Below, in pieces: positions 8,593-17,343 of a DNA stretch of 64,000 bases. A program made the translations under genes and the position numbers. Source of the DNA: Nitrospiria bacterium (lineage in GTDB: Bacteria > Nitrospirota > Nitrospiria > JACQBZ01). The notes under the pieces are model-generated. The model saw only the letters and a list, made by a program, of their open reading frames with translations. It searched no databases and had not been told where the DNA came from. The DNA is taken from positions 1-64,000 of the forward strand of contig DATKAN010000055.1 of the NCBI GenBank assembly GCA_035498035.1, in the 5' to 3' direction. The first letter of the stretch is position 1. The number at the start of each line of letters is the position of its first letter.

Positions 8593-11500
8593 TCACCCGC
8601 TCGTCCCCGGATTCCGGCCTCCGGCGCACCACCGTGCGTTCGGTGTGCCCGTGCTGGTGGCCTGGTAGGCGCAGGAGTCCATCACCTCGTTGTGGCAGCG
8701 CAAGTAACACCGGAACGCGGAGCCGTCGTAGAACCACATCGGCTTATGGTTCGTGGTCCCTTCGACCAGGGGGCCGAAATTGATCAGGTGCGTCCCCCGG
8801 ACGCCGTCCGGCATGCCGTCCACGCCGTCGTCCGCCAGCCCCCCGCCGTGACCGTCGCCGTAAATGGTGTTGAGCGCTTCGATGTTCGAGTGGACGTTGT
8901 AGTGGCATTCATGGCACATCGCGCCGCTCCACCGGAGATGGTACATATGAAGGTTTCCGTTCCACCACGAGTCCACCCCGGCGGAAGAAGGCGCCAGGCC
9001 GAAGAACCGTGTAAGGCTGCGGTCCTTATCCCCCAGGGTCGTCTGCCCGTAATAGGTCGTCGTCACGGCCGGATCGAAGGCCGCGCGATCATGACACTGA
9101 AAACAGAGCAGGAACTTTTGAAAATGGCTGGGGTTCGATCCGGCCCCTCCGCCCGCAATGCCGTGAGTGACCCCGCTCCCGCTGTACCCGTCCCCGCTGG
9201 CGCAACCCGGGGGATCTTGCTGCTCGAAGCAGCGGCCGGGCGCGAGGATGTTGGTATCGTAATTGGCCCGCAGGAGGCGCCGATGGATAGAGCCGTGCGG
9301 TCCGATGGGTTGGCTCGGCCGGCCCGTAATATAATCCACACGAAAATTGAGACCGGGCCAAACATCCGTTGGTCGGAGGTTGGACTCGGTCAACGGACCC
9401 AGGAAACCTCGATCGGAATTGCTTGAGAAACCCGTAACCGGAGTAATGCTTAATAAATTGTTATAGGCATCGTATTTATTGTTGTTATGACAATCCGTGC
9501 ATTGAATGGTTAAGTTGGACAGCGCGCTGGTCGCTGCGCCGGCGGAAGGAAGCGTATCGGCCGGCGTCTGACAATTGCTTATTCCAAATGCGGCGGCCAG
9601 TTGCTTGCACAGCTGGGGGGAGCCGTTGCGGCCCGGAACCACGACGGGATGGTAGGCCGGGTTCGGCTGCTGTGTGTGCGAAAAGACGGCCGTTCCGAAC
9701 CGGGCCAGGTCCACGCTGATCATCGGGGGGGTATCCAGATCATGGGACAGCGGGTTGAACTCGCGCCATTTGTTGCTGAAGCCCATATAGCTGAATTGAT
9801 CGCCCGTCGGACCGTTGGTCGGATCCGTCCGGGGCGAGAAGGGAATGGATACATAGCTGGCATAATTCTGCGGCACATTTAAGGCGATGACATCGTCGGG
9901 ATTCCGGTATTGTCTGGCTGAAATCGGCCCGAAGAGATTCGTATAGCTGTTGCCGTGGCAGCGGAAACAGACCTCGTACACGTAGGGATCCCGGTCCGCG
10001 CTGCTCTTGGTGGCCAGCAACGGGTGTTTCGCATTGATGGTGATGTCGGTTCCGCAGATGACGAACCCCGGCTCGCAACGACCCACCACGATGGGACGGG
10101 TCCCCGTGACGTCGATTCCGATCCCCTTCATTCCCTTGAGCCGTCCCCCCTCCCCGTTCGCGTTGGGCAAACCGGGCGGGGCGACATTCGGCGCGCCGTT
10201 GTAGGACAGGGCGAGTAAATTCGGGCTGTTCACCTGATGCGGGTTGTGGCAGTCCACGCATTCGATATGCGCCTCGTCCGGCGTGTTGCTCCCGGGCGGC
10301 TCCTCATTGAGGACGGGGACCATCGCCAGCCCTTCGCTCTTCAGCTGCACCCCCTCCTGGGAACGGGAGATGAAGACCGGGTCGTGGCCGCGGACCAAGG
10401 TCGGGAGTTGAAGACACATGGCGCTCCCCGTGCCGCTGCCCCCCGCGCAGGTCGAGTTGTCCTTGTTGAATTCGGAAAAGATGTCGGGGGCGTTTCGTGC
10501 GGTCGCGTTGGGTAAAAACCTAGGGTTGGTACTGGAGGTCTTATCTCCGGCCGGCAATAAATTCGCGATGTAATCATCGTTCACGCTTTTCTCGTTGGGC
10601 GCATGGCAAAGGAAGCAGGTGTTTTCGACCGCGTCGCTTCCACCGAAGGTCGTGACCCCTTCCTTATGGATCCTCTTCGCGCCCTGGGCCGTGTGCGGAT
10701 CATGACAGTTGCGGCAGGCGTAGGCCCCCACCGTATGGATCCCGTCGAAATCGTAGTTCTCGGGGTCGGGGGTGGCGGTGTCATCGGCGAGCGGATAGGC
10801 CGCGTGGATCGCCGTGCTCACGGAATGCGTGCTGGGACTCCAACCCGGCTTGCTGTGGCAATAAAGACAGATGATCTGCCCCGTCGCCGGCGTCGGTCCG
10901 CCACCCCCGATACAGGGCGTCGGACTGCAGGGCAGAAACCCCGACTCGCTCGCGTCCTGGAAGCGCGAGGCCCGAAGGAATTTGGGATAGGTCACGGCAT
11001 GGGGATTGTGGCAGGAGGTGCATTGAACGTTTTCAAAGGTCATCGGCGTTACCGTGCTTCCGTATCGCTTCACGCCGGTCTTGTACCCGCCGGCCGGGGC
11101 CAGCGGGGTCGCATCGTTGATCCCCGCCGGCGGCGGTCCGGGATCCACCAGCTCGGTGTCCGTCACCGTGGCCAGCGCGGAGTCGAATCGAAAGGAGATC
11201 GGATGATCGTTCTGAAGGTTACGGCCCAGGTTTCGCGTGTCGCCGGTGAACCCCCCGGATCCCAGGGGCATTTGACCGCCCGGCTGCACGCCGGTCATGC
11301 CGATGGTCGTGCTCAAATAGCCGCCCGATTCGGGCTTGTTAACCACGGTTCCGATCGCGATCGTGCCGTCGTGGCAGGACAGGCAGAGCCGGGAATACCC
11401 CGTGGGTTTGTTCGGATCGTTCAACGTCCCTTCAAACGAAAAGCTCCAGGTATTATCGTAGAGGGTATAGGACTGCGTGTTCTGATAGTCGATGTTGCGA

Positions 11501-11793
11501 TTCCAGATCGGCGCTTTTATTCCGGAGGCCGTGGCACTGGAACCATGGGGGGTGTGGCAGAAGACGCAGATCTCGGACGTTTCGGTGGATTTGACGGTAC
11601 CAAGCCCGGAGCTGGAAAGGTTGTGTTTCGTGATCTTGATGTCCTCTTCGATGGGAACGGTCCCCGGCGGTATGGGCTGGGCAAATACGGCATCCGCCGG
11701 GCCGAAGCCGTGCAGAAGGATCATAAAAATAATCAAGGCCCATGCCCCATGTTTATTAACGGCAAGACTCACTGCGGTACAATTTGGACCCAT
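8593..11793 (-). CDS. 12-heme c-type cytochrome with OmcE-like N-terminal module
   Basis: The 1066-residue precursor has a signal peptide ending near VFAQ. Eleven CXXCH haem sites can be read: CVFCH, CLSCH, CTSCH, CLYCH, CRNCH, CFLCH, CVDCH, CFRCH, CTDCH, CFQCH and CHECH. A twelfth, CYLRCH, has a three-residue spacer near the C-terminus. The first third (KHNLSSSG, EICVFCHTPHG, IWNR, LCLSCHDGTIA, DHPISF, CTSCHNPH) follows the same layout as the tetraheme proteins upstream in the operon. The remaining two thirds are long and haem-sparse. It is probably a secreted or outer-membrane electron-transfer protein. ATG at 11793 with AAGGAG and AAAGGG upstream is preferred over the open frame to 11853. 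It overlaps no neighbour. Confidence 0.93.
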   Translation of the reverse strand: MGPNCTAVSLAVNKHGAWALIIFMILLHGFGPADAVFAQPIPPGTVPIEEDIKITKHNLSSSGLGTVKSTETSEICVFCHTPHGSSATASGIKAPIWNRNIDYQNTQSYTLYDNTWSFSFEGTLNDPNKPTGYSRLCLSCHDGTIAIGTVVNKPESGGYLSTTIGMTGVQPGGQMPLGSGGFTGDTRNLGRNLQNDHPISFRFDSALATVTDTELVDPGPPPAGINDATPLAPAGGYKTGVKRYGSTVTPMTFENVQCTSCHNPHAVTYPKFLRASRFQDASESGFLPCSPTPCIGGGGPTPATGQIICLYCHSKPGWSPSTHSVSTAIHAAYPLADDTATPDPENYDFDGIHTVGAYACRNCHDPHTAQGAKRIHKEGVTTFGGSDAVENTCFLCHAPNEKSVNDDYIANLLPAGDKTSSTNPRFLPNATARNAPDIFSEFNKDNSTCAGGSGTGSAMCLQLPTLVRGHDPVFISRSQEGVQLKSEGLAMVPVLNEEPPGSNTPDEAHIECVDCHNPHQVNSPNLLALSYNGAPNVAPPGLPNANGEGGRLKGMKGIGIDVTGTRPIVVGRCEPGFVICGTDITINAKHPLLATKSSADRDPYVYEVCFRCHGNSYTNLFGPISARQYRNPDDVIALNVPQNYASYVSIPFSPRTDPTNGPTGDQFSYMGFSNKWREFNPLSHDLDTPPMISVDLARFGTAVFSHTQQPNPAYHPVVVPGRNGSPQLCKQLAAAFGISNCQTPADTLPSAGAATSALSNLTIQCTDCHNNNKYDAYNNLLSITPVTGFSSNSDRGFLGPLTESNLRPTDVWPGLNFRVDYITGRPSQPIGPHGSIHRRLLRANYDTNILAPGRCFEQQDPPGCASGDGYSGSGVTHGIAGGGAGSNPSHFQKFLLCFQCHDRAAFDPAVTTTYYGQTTLGDKDRSLTRFFGLAPSSAGVDSWWNGNLHMYHLRWSGAMCHECHYNVHSNIEALNTIYGDGHGGGLADDGVDGMPDGVRGTHLINFGPLVEGTTNHKPMWFYDGSAFRCYLRCHNEVMDSCAYQATSTGTPNARWCAGGRNPGTSG

Positions 11794-11849
11794 CTTGTTC
11801 CCTTTCTCTCCTTCCGCCCCCTGTCTTCGAGGGTGAACGGACGGCCTTG

Positions 11850-12905
11850 TCACGGTTTAGGTTCCCCCAGGAACTGGAAGACCTCCACCCGCTGGTTGTA
11901 GGTGTCCGCCACATAAATCCGGTCCTTTTTGTCGACGGCGATTCCGGCCGGCAACCAGAAATCCCCTTCCTTCTCGCCGGCATGGCCGAAGTTCAGAAGC
12001 AGCTCGCCTTTCCGGTCAAAGATCTGGATCGTGTCGTAGATGCCGTCCACCACATAAATATGTCCGGAAGAGTCCACCGCGACGCCCTTGGGCTTCGAAA
12101 AGCTACCCAGGGTGTTTCCCAACTGACCCAGCTTTCCTAAAAACTTTCCCTCCTCATCGAAAATCTGGACCCTGAAGTTCATCGAGTCTGTGATGTACAA
12201 AGTTCCCTCGGCATCGATCGTGATGTGGGTCGGAAAATTGAGCTCGCCCTCCTTTTCCCCCCGTTGTCCGAACGTCATCAGCTTTTTACCCGAGAGATCA
12301 AAGGCCGATACATTGTGGGCCCCGGTGTCCACCGCATAAAGCCTCCGCGATTTCGGATCATAGGCGATTCCGGTCACACGATGAAACTCCCCCGGCGCCC
12401 CGATCGTCCGGACCAGTCTCCATTTTTTAGGTTCGTAAACAAAGATCCGGTTCAGCTCCGAATCGGACACATAAATGAGGCCGTTTTCATCCAGGGCGAC
12501 CCCCACGGGGGACATCAGGCGGGATCGGCCCCGCTCGATCCAAAATATCTGGTGATAGGACTTGTCCGCAAAATCGTAAATATGGACGGCCTGGAGGCCG
12601 GTATCCGTGACGTAGACCCGCCCCTTTCCGTCCGTGGCCACGGCATAGGGACGAAGCATGTGCGGAGCCGCGCCCTTTCCAAACAGAAATTCCACGGTCA
12701 TTCTGAACCAACTCCGTTTAACACCCAGGTCCTTGGGCTCGGAAAAACTATTAAGATACGAAATCACCGGCGGATCGGGCGGCAACGGCCAGTAGCGTTC
12801 CACCTTGTCGGCCTTCTCAAGCCCGGTCGTCGCGCAGGATGTCAGAATCAAGCCCAGCCCCAAGAGCCTAAAAAGTCCGACGGTGATCTTGGCGCCCCCC
12901 TTCAT
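11850..12905 (-). CDS. NHL-repeat six-bladed propeller lipoprotein
   Basis: A 351-residue lipoprotein: signal ending LILTSC (lipobox), a short linker with WPLPPDPPVISYLNSF, then six NHL-type blades (for example PYAVATDGKGRVYVTDTGLQAVHIYD, PTHITIDAEGTLYITDSMNFRVQIF, PKGVAVDSSGHIYVVDGIYDTIQIFD, PAGIAVDKKDRIYVADTYNQRVEVF). It is a clear paralogue of the NHL lipoprotein at 18.5-19.5 kb. The start is ATG at 12905, sharing one base with the upstream TGA (TGATG), so translation is coupled to the beta-barrel gene. NHL propellers next to multihaem cytochromes and barrels recur in metal-reducing bacteria, where they are proposed to take part in assembly. That role is inferred here. Confidence 0.9.
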   Translation of the reverse strand: MKGGAKITVGLFRLLGLGLILTSCATTGLEKADKVERYWPLPPDPPVISYLNSFSEPKDLGVKRSWFRMTVEFLFGKGAAPHMLRPYAVATDGKGRVYVTDTGLQAVHIYDFADKSYHQIFWIERGRSRLMSPVGVALDENGLIYVSDSELNRIFVYEPKKWRLVRTIGAPGEFHRVTGIAYDPKSRRLYAVDTGAHNVSAFDLSGKKLMTFGQRGEKEGELNFPTHITIDAEGTLYITDSMNFRVQIFDEEGKFLGKLGQLGNTLGSFSKPKGVAVDSSGHIYVVDGIYDTIQIFDRKGELLLNFGHAGEKEGDFWLPAGIAVDKKDRIYVADTYNQRVEVFQFLGEPKP

Positions 12906-14854
12906 CAAAACGGCCTGCTGGCCCGCGCCATGATGGAGCGGGTCCCGTACCGGTCGCCGGACGTCCGGGTTTCAATCTCCTGGAACTGTATTCCCAGGAT
13001 CAACTTGCCGACCTGATAAGTTAAGGTGGCGTCGCCCTCCAATACATTGACATCGGGACGGAAGCGGTTGTCCTCCTCCGTATCCTTAACCGAGGCGAGC
13101 AGGTTCGTGTTCAGCATCAAATAGGTGGTGTACTGGATCTGGCCGGTAAATATCTGCCGATCCAGAAGGAGCTCGATCGGATATTTCTCAATCCGGTAGG
13201 TCGCGTTCGCCACCAGCCCGACCGGGGTGGAGTAGTTGCCCTCCAGGTCGCCCGAAGTCTCTCTTCCGGCCACGCCGAATCCCGTGGTATCGGAGTAACT
13301 GGCCGTGCCCCGGAGCAGGAGGCTATCGGAGTTGATGATCAAATTCCTGTAATACGAGCTGTCGCCAAAAAGTTGAAGGAGATAGGTGTTTTGATCCGTC
13401 CGGACGGAATCGGTCTTGCGCTGGATGTTGCTGTAGGTCCCGTTCAAACCGACATGGAGGATCTGGGTATTGGTGTTATCCACCCCCAGCGTGATATTGT
13501 TGCTCAGGTCGGTGGAATCGACCCCGATCGGATTCGTGGTCGAATCACCGTAGCTGATCTGATAAGAGGTCCGGTACTGAAGATTCTGCCAGGGCCGGAA
13601 ATACATGATGTTATAACGGTATTGCTGGAAGAGATTATTGGTGTCCGGCGTCCCCGTGTTGATCGTGGAGGTCAGCCCGGCGCTGCCGGCCAGGCCGGTC
13701 GTCAGGCCGAAGATCGGACGGTAGTTCAAGGTCGCATCGGCCGATTCGGAGTTGATGGTCGAGTCGGTGACGGAAATGTGCAGGTATCGACCGTCGAAGG
13801 ACGAGTCCGTTTTTTCGTTGTAGCGCAGGTTCGCCAATCCCTGAACGGTCTCGGTCTTAAAATCATTAAAGAAGGGCGTCTCGCTGTAGTTATAACTGGC
13901 CATGCCATCCCACCAGTACAGGAGGGGGCGATAAATCAGCGCGGTGCCGAGACTCCGCTCCTGAAAGAAGGACACCCCGGCGGTCGGTCCTCCCGGAACC
14001 AGGGGAATCGCCGTCACCGCTTCGGGGATATGCCGTTGGGCGTAGCGTCCGTACGCGGTGAGGGTGAGGCTGGTCGTCAATTCGGAATTGAGGTCGAGAT
14101 TGAAGCCGTTCGAGGTGGAGGCGGAGGAGGTGTTGGTGTCCGCTTCACTGTATTGGTAGCCGCCCGACAGATGGCTCGCCCCGATGGTCGTATCGGTGAG
14201 GGCGGTGAATGTCCGGGTGAGATACTGAGTTCCGGTATTCGAGTCGAGATGGGTCTGCTGGAAGTTCAGGACCAATCGCGGTATTTTCTGGAGGTTGACG
14301 ACCCAGTTCGCACCCAGCGAATTAATATGATCGGTGGTAGACAAACTTGTGCCGTTCATGCTCAGGTCGTTCTTCCGGTCCACCCGTTGAGCGCTCAGGT
14401 TCAGGGGAGACCATACCGGAAACAAATTCATGGTGAGCCGGTAATCCATCACATTAAAACGGTTTTCCTGATCCGTCTGGTGAAGCTTCACGTCCTGGTC
14501 CAGCCACGAGACATCGGCGCGATACCCGCCGAGGCGATTGGCGTCCCCAAATACATACAGGCCGTATTGCTGATTGAGCGAACGAATGGTGCTGGTCGTG
14601 TTACTCACGTTGGTGTCCGAAAAAGTCGTGGACGTGTTGTAATTGATGTCTAAGTTGCCCCCGATATTGAGAAGGCGCGCCCGGGCCTCGGAGCATTCCA
14701 CAAGGATCGATAAGACCGCCATCATCCACAGCCAGCGGCCGTTGGGCCTTGGCCACGGCCATCCGGCCCTCCCTGTCTCTCTCCATTGACGACACTTCCC
14801 TGAAAACGCGGAACGGATCCACCGGTTAAAAGACCCCTCGACTCCCCTTTGCAT
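12905..14854 (-). CDS. Outer-membrane beta-barrel protein, putative cytochrome conduit or export porin
   Basis: A 649-residue protein with an N-terminal hydrophobic segment (WMMAVLSILVECSEARA), then alternating polar/hydrophobic strands rich in Tyr, Asn, Ser and Thr (for example LNIGGNLDINYNTST, LGANWVVNLQ, ADATLNYRPIFGL). It ends in ASRPF; a C-terminal Phe is the usual BAM recognition residue. There are no haem motifs. Together with the adjacent multihaem cytochrome, NHL lipoprotein and prolyl isomerase it resembles porin-cytochrome modules (MtrB/PioB-like architecture), though family assignment by eye is not possible. ATG at 14854 lacks a good ribosome site, and the first 45 residues are unusually basic. 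The 74 bases before it show no convincing promoter. Confidence 0.82.
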   Translation of the reverse strand: MQRGVEGSFNRWIRSAFSGKCRQWRETGRAGWPWPRPNGRWLWMMAVLSILVECSEARARLLNIGGNLDINYNTSTTFSDTNVSNTTSTIRSLNQQYGLYVFGDANRLGGYRADVSWLDQDVKLHQTDQENRFNVMDYRLTMNLFPVWSPLNLSAQRVDRKNDLSMNGTSLSTTDHINSLGANWVVNLQKIPRLVLNFQQTHLDSNTGTQYLTRTFTALTDTTIGASHLSGGYQYSEADTNTSSASTSNGFNLDLNSELTTSLTLTAYGRYAQRHIPEAVTAIPLVPGGPTAGVSFFQERSLGTALIYRPLLYWWDGMASYNYSETPFFNDFKTETVQGLANLRYNEKTDSSFDGRYLHISVTDSTINSESADATLNYRPIFGLTTGLAGSAGLTSTINTGTPDTNNLFQQYRYNIMYFRPWQNLQYRTSYQISYGDSTTNPIGVDSTDLSNNITLGVDNTNTQILHVGLNGTYSNIQRKTDSVRTDQNTYLLQLFGDSSYYRNLIINSDSLLLRGTASYSDTTGFGVAGRETSGDLEGNYSTPVGLVANATYRIEKYPIELLLDRQIFTGQIQYTTYLMLNTNLLASVKDTEEDNRFRPDVNVLEGDATLTYQVGKLILGIQFQEIETRTSGDRYGTRSIMARASRPF

Positions 14855-14928
14855 CAACGGCCCCGCGCCCCGATGAAAGATCTATCTTAAAATATCGACC
14901 CTCAGATTGAATCAACGAGTGATACGCA

Positions 14929-16053
14929 TCAATAGATTTTGATTTCAGCCTTCGCACGAAGGCCGTCCATCCATTCTTTCAACCTCGCGTTTGTCGCGGA
15001 CTTCCGCATTTCATTCCGCAACAGGTCCTTGTTGAGATCCTCAAAGGCCATCTGCCGGGCCGGTTGTTTCTCCTCCACCTTGAACACCACGTATCCGTAA
15101 AGCGTCTGAACCGGATCGTTGATGGAACCCACGTCCCGGTCATACGCCACCCCTTCAAGCTCGGCATAGGGCAAACGCCCTTGATGAAGAAGACCCGTAT
15201 CGCCTCCCGTCGCTTTCAGGTCTTCATCCTCCGAAAACTCCCGCACCAGTTTTTCAAAATCCTCCCCCTTTTTGGCGCGGTCGGCCAATTCCTGCGCCCT
15301 CTGACGGCCCTTTTCCCAATCCGCCGCACGCCCGGAGGGATCCACCCGGATCAATAAAATCCGCAACCGGATTTGCTGCGGCCGCATGAACTGTTCCGGA
15401 TGACGGTCATAATATACTTTCATCTGATCATCGCTGATGCTGATTTTTGAACGAACCTCCCGATCGGTCAACTGCTGAATGGCCAGATGTCTCTCGACCC
15501 CGGTTCGGATATCCTCCGGGGTCAGCCCTTGAACCTCCAGCGCCCGCCGGTATTTTTCCTCCGACGGAAACCGGCCCTGGATCTTCCGGATCTCGGCCTC
15601 GACGGCCTCCGCCTTCACATTGATCTTCAAGCGCCGGGCCTCTTGATACAGGATCTCCTGGCCGATGAGTTTATCCAGCTCTTCGCTTTGGATCTCGGCC
15701 AGTCGCTTCTGGGAAATCGTGCGATGACCGGTCTCCGGGATGCGTTCCTCCATGGCCTTCTGAAGATCGGCCGCCCGGATATCGACGCCGTTCACCGAAG
15801 CGACCGGTTTGGATAACGCGGTCCCTACGTTGTCGCCGCCGGCATGCGTTTCCGGCCCGCCGGCCTGGACGCCGCCGCCCGAAACAGAGAGCAGCGCGAA
15901 CAATAAGATCGCTTGGATCCGGCCCCCTCCATTCCCGCCGCGGGCTTGTCTATGTAAAGGGGCTCGACTGAGCTCGCCGAAGTCGGGACGGAGCGGCTCG
16001 ACTGAGCTCTCCGAAGTCCTCCCCCTCTCGCTCCCCTTGCTCGCTGAGCCCAT
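14929..16053 (-). CDS. SurA-N/PPIC peptidyl-prolyl isomerase, periplasmic
   Basis: The 374-residue protein has a hydrophobic signal segment (IQAILLFALLSVSGGGVQA, about residues 47-65), a SurA-like N-terminal helical region (about 80-215: VASVNGVDIRAADLQKAMEER..., KLIGQEILYQEARRLKI) and one parvulin PPIC domain (about 218-320: QIRLRILLIRVDP, EDFEKLVREFSED, GGDTGLLHQGRLP). It ends without a lipobox. Family role: folding of outer-membrane or secreted proteins. Next to a beta-barrel and secreted cytochromes it probably chaperones them. The first roughly 45 residues are encoded by repeat DNA (two 24-bp copies) and look non-native; no ribosome site precedes ATG 16053, so the mapped start is uncertain. 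Confidence 0.87.
   Translation of the reverse strand: MGSASKGSERGRTSESSVEPLRPDFGELSRAPLHRQARGGNGGGRIQAILLFALLSVSGGGVQAGGPETHAGGDNVGTALSKPVASVNGVDIRAADLQKAMEERIPETGHRTISQKRLAEIQSEELDKLIGQEILYQEARRLKINVKAEAVEAEIRKIQGRFPSEEKYRRALEVQGLTPEDIRTGVERHLAIQQLTDREVRSKISISDDQMKVYYDRHPEQFMRPQQIRLRILLIRVDPSGRAADWEKGRQRAQELADRAKKGEDFEKLVREFSEDEDLKATGGDTGLLHQGRLPYAELEGVAYDRDVGSINDPVQTLYGYVVFKVEEKQPARQMAFEDLNKDLLRNEMRKSATNARLKEWMDGLRAKAEIKIY
15961..16018. repeat. Two 24-bp direct repeats inside the isomerase 5' end
   Basis: Positions 15961-15984 and 15995-16018 read GGCTCGACTGAGCTC, then G or T, then CCGAAGTC, so the copies differ at one base and start 34 bases apart. The unit contains an inverted core (GACTGAGCTC and flanking GACTTCGG on the other strand). 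Similar TCGACTGAGCTCGCCGAAG units occur as dispersed repeats in many genomes (from memory). Here it supplies codons for the N-terminal extension of the prolyl isomerase. Confidence 0.75.
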
Positions 16054-16074
16054 TTGATTTTATTTATCCATATA

Positions 16075-16116
16075 TAAAAAACAGGATGCCTCACCTCGGA
16101 ACAGCGGGAAGCATCC
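16075..16116 (-). terminator. Intrinsic terminator after the tetraheme cytochrome genes
   Basis: Read on the minus strand, GGATGC and GCATCC form a six-base stem around a 21-base interior, followed by TG and a run of six T. It lies between the stop of the tetraheme gene (16228) and the isomerase start (16053), so it separates the upstream cytochrome unit from the isomerase/barrel unit. Confidence 0.65.
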
Positions 16117-16143
16117 AGGAAATGAACCGCGATATTTCGGCCT

Positions 16144-16170
16144 GCGGGGACGGGTTCACCCCGCCCCCGC
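16144..16170. other. Strong GC hairpin in the cytochrome-isomerase gap
   Basis: GCGGGGACGGG and CCCGCCCCCGC flank a TTCA-type loop, with one bulge per arm. There is no T-run beside it, so it is not a terminator by itself. It sits 57 bases past the tetraheme stop and may protect the mRNA 3' end or act with the terminator 30 bases further on. Confidence 0.5.
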
Positions 16171-16227
16171 AATGCCGTTGGTTTATCCCCTCAAGATCCT
16201 ATCGCAGGGCCCTGCGCCCTTTTTCCC

Positions 16228-17283
16228 TTATTTCTGATGGCAGGAGATGCAGATCAAACTTCCCGCGTTTGGATTATCCGCGAGCAAGGTGGCATCCCCA
16301 TTACCCAATAGGTCGTTCACAGTCGTCGCCCCGCCGCCGGATGGAAGCGCCAACGCCGAATCATAGCGGCTGGGGAGCCGGAGGAACATCGGCCGTGGCG
16401 CATGCGGATTGTGGCAAGAGGCGCACTCGATATATTTACCGCCCGCAGGCCGGCCGCCCCCCGCGGCCGGATAGGCACGGAGGGTATCCCGCTTATCCTG
16501 ATTGACCGTTCCCGTCCGTGTCAAAAGCGTCAACCCGCTTGGATCGGGCGCGCCCGAATTATTGATCAACTGGTCAAACTGGGGATCGGGACCGGCGCCG
16601 GTGGAGGGGATCTCCATGCTGATCGGGTGATCATCGCTCAGGTCCGTTGTCAGGTTCGGAAACGGCGCGGCGCCTCCCAGGATCTGCTCATAATTTGGAC
16701 CGGTATCCGTCCTCTGCGCATTGTTCATGGTATTGGTGCCCGCGCTCAGGAAGGCCGACCCCCCCGCCGGTTGGATCAAATTCGTGGTGCCTCCCGGAGG
16801 GGTTTCGTTGGCCACCCGGAATCCGCCGGATCCGGGCATGTTGATCAAGGAATCGAGCGCGATCGTTCCGTCGTGACAGGACAGACAGGCGAGGGAAACG
16901 CCCTGGGGCTGGCCGGAATTGGTCCCGTCGAAATTGGGGCTTGTGTAAATCGTGTAGCTTCCCGACGCCCCGACCGTCCGGTTCCACAACGGCGGCGCAC
17001 CCGGCGTCCCGATCGTGTTGGGATTCGCGCCGTGCGGCGTGTGACAGAAGACGCAGACCTCCGCCGTCGAGGTCGCCGTCCCGTTGATGTTGATCCCGGC
17101 CATGATGTTGGACGTGCTTAGATTGTGCAGCGTGTTCCTAACGTCCTCCGCCGCGCGAGGTCCCGCGGCACCCTCGGGGTGGCCGAGCGTCGTGGTCCCC
17201 AAGTGCATCGCCCAGCCCACGATCGGGGCGGCCAGCACCAGCGCGCCGGCAATCAGCATGAAAATTTTGCGTTTCAATGGCAT
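16228..17283 (-). CDS. Tetraheme c-type cytochrome, OmcE-like
   Basis: A 351-residue precursor with signal peptide (residues 1-25, ending VGWA). Four CXXCH sites: CVFCH (77-81), CLSCH (133-137), CASCH (287-291) and CISCH (345-349). Between them are the landmarks seen in OmcE-type filament cytochromes: LHNLSTS before haem 1, CVFCHTPHG, PLWNR, a Tyr-rich turn, SLACLSCHDGTIALD, DLSDDHPISMEIP, IECASCHNPH, FLRLPS and a C-terminal LICISCHQK. The protein is therefore a candidate subunit of an extracellular cytochrome filament; this is inference from motif order. ATG at 17283 has AAGGAGG nine bases upstream. It is the closest paralogue of the gene 60 bases upstream. Confidence 0.93.
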   Translation of the reverse strand: MPLKRKIFMLIAGALVLAAPIVGWAMHLGTTTLGHPEGAAGPRAAEDVRNTLHNLSTSNIMAGININGTATSTAEVCVFCHTPHGANPNTIGTPGAPPLWNRTVGASGSYTIYTSPNFDGTNSGQPQGVSLACLSCHDGTIALDSLINMPGSGGFRVANETPPGGTTNLIQPAGGSAFLSAGTNTMNNAQRTDTGPNYEQILGGAAPFPNLTTDLSDDHPISMEIPSTGAGPDPQFDQLINNSGAPDPSGLTLLTRTGTVNQDKRDTLRAYPAAGGGRPAGGKYIECASCHNPHAPRPMFLRLPSRYDSALALPSGGGATTVNDLLGNGDATLLADNPNAGSLICISCHQK

Positions 17284-17343
17284 CGCCCTATCCTCCTTTC
17301 CGGTGACATGTTTACCGCAACCATCCTTGATCTTATCCTCAAA

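Noticed and set aside
128-9426. Many long plus-strand open frames across the first 20 kb
   Set aside because: They are antisense shadows. GC-rich codons of the propeller, FGE-fold and cytochrome genes on the minus strand leave the other frames open; none has a recognisable domain.
16054-16227. Possible c-di-GMP or other riboswitch between the tetraheme and isomerase genes
   Set aside because: The hairpins do not show the conserved bases of known riboswitches; a terminator plus a stable stem explains them.
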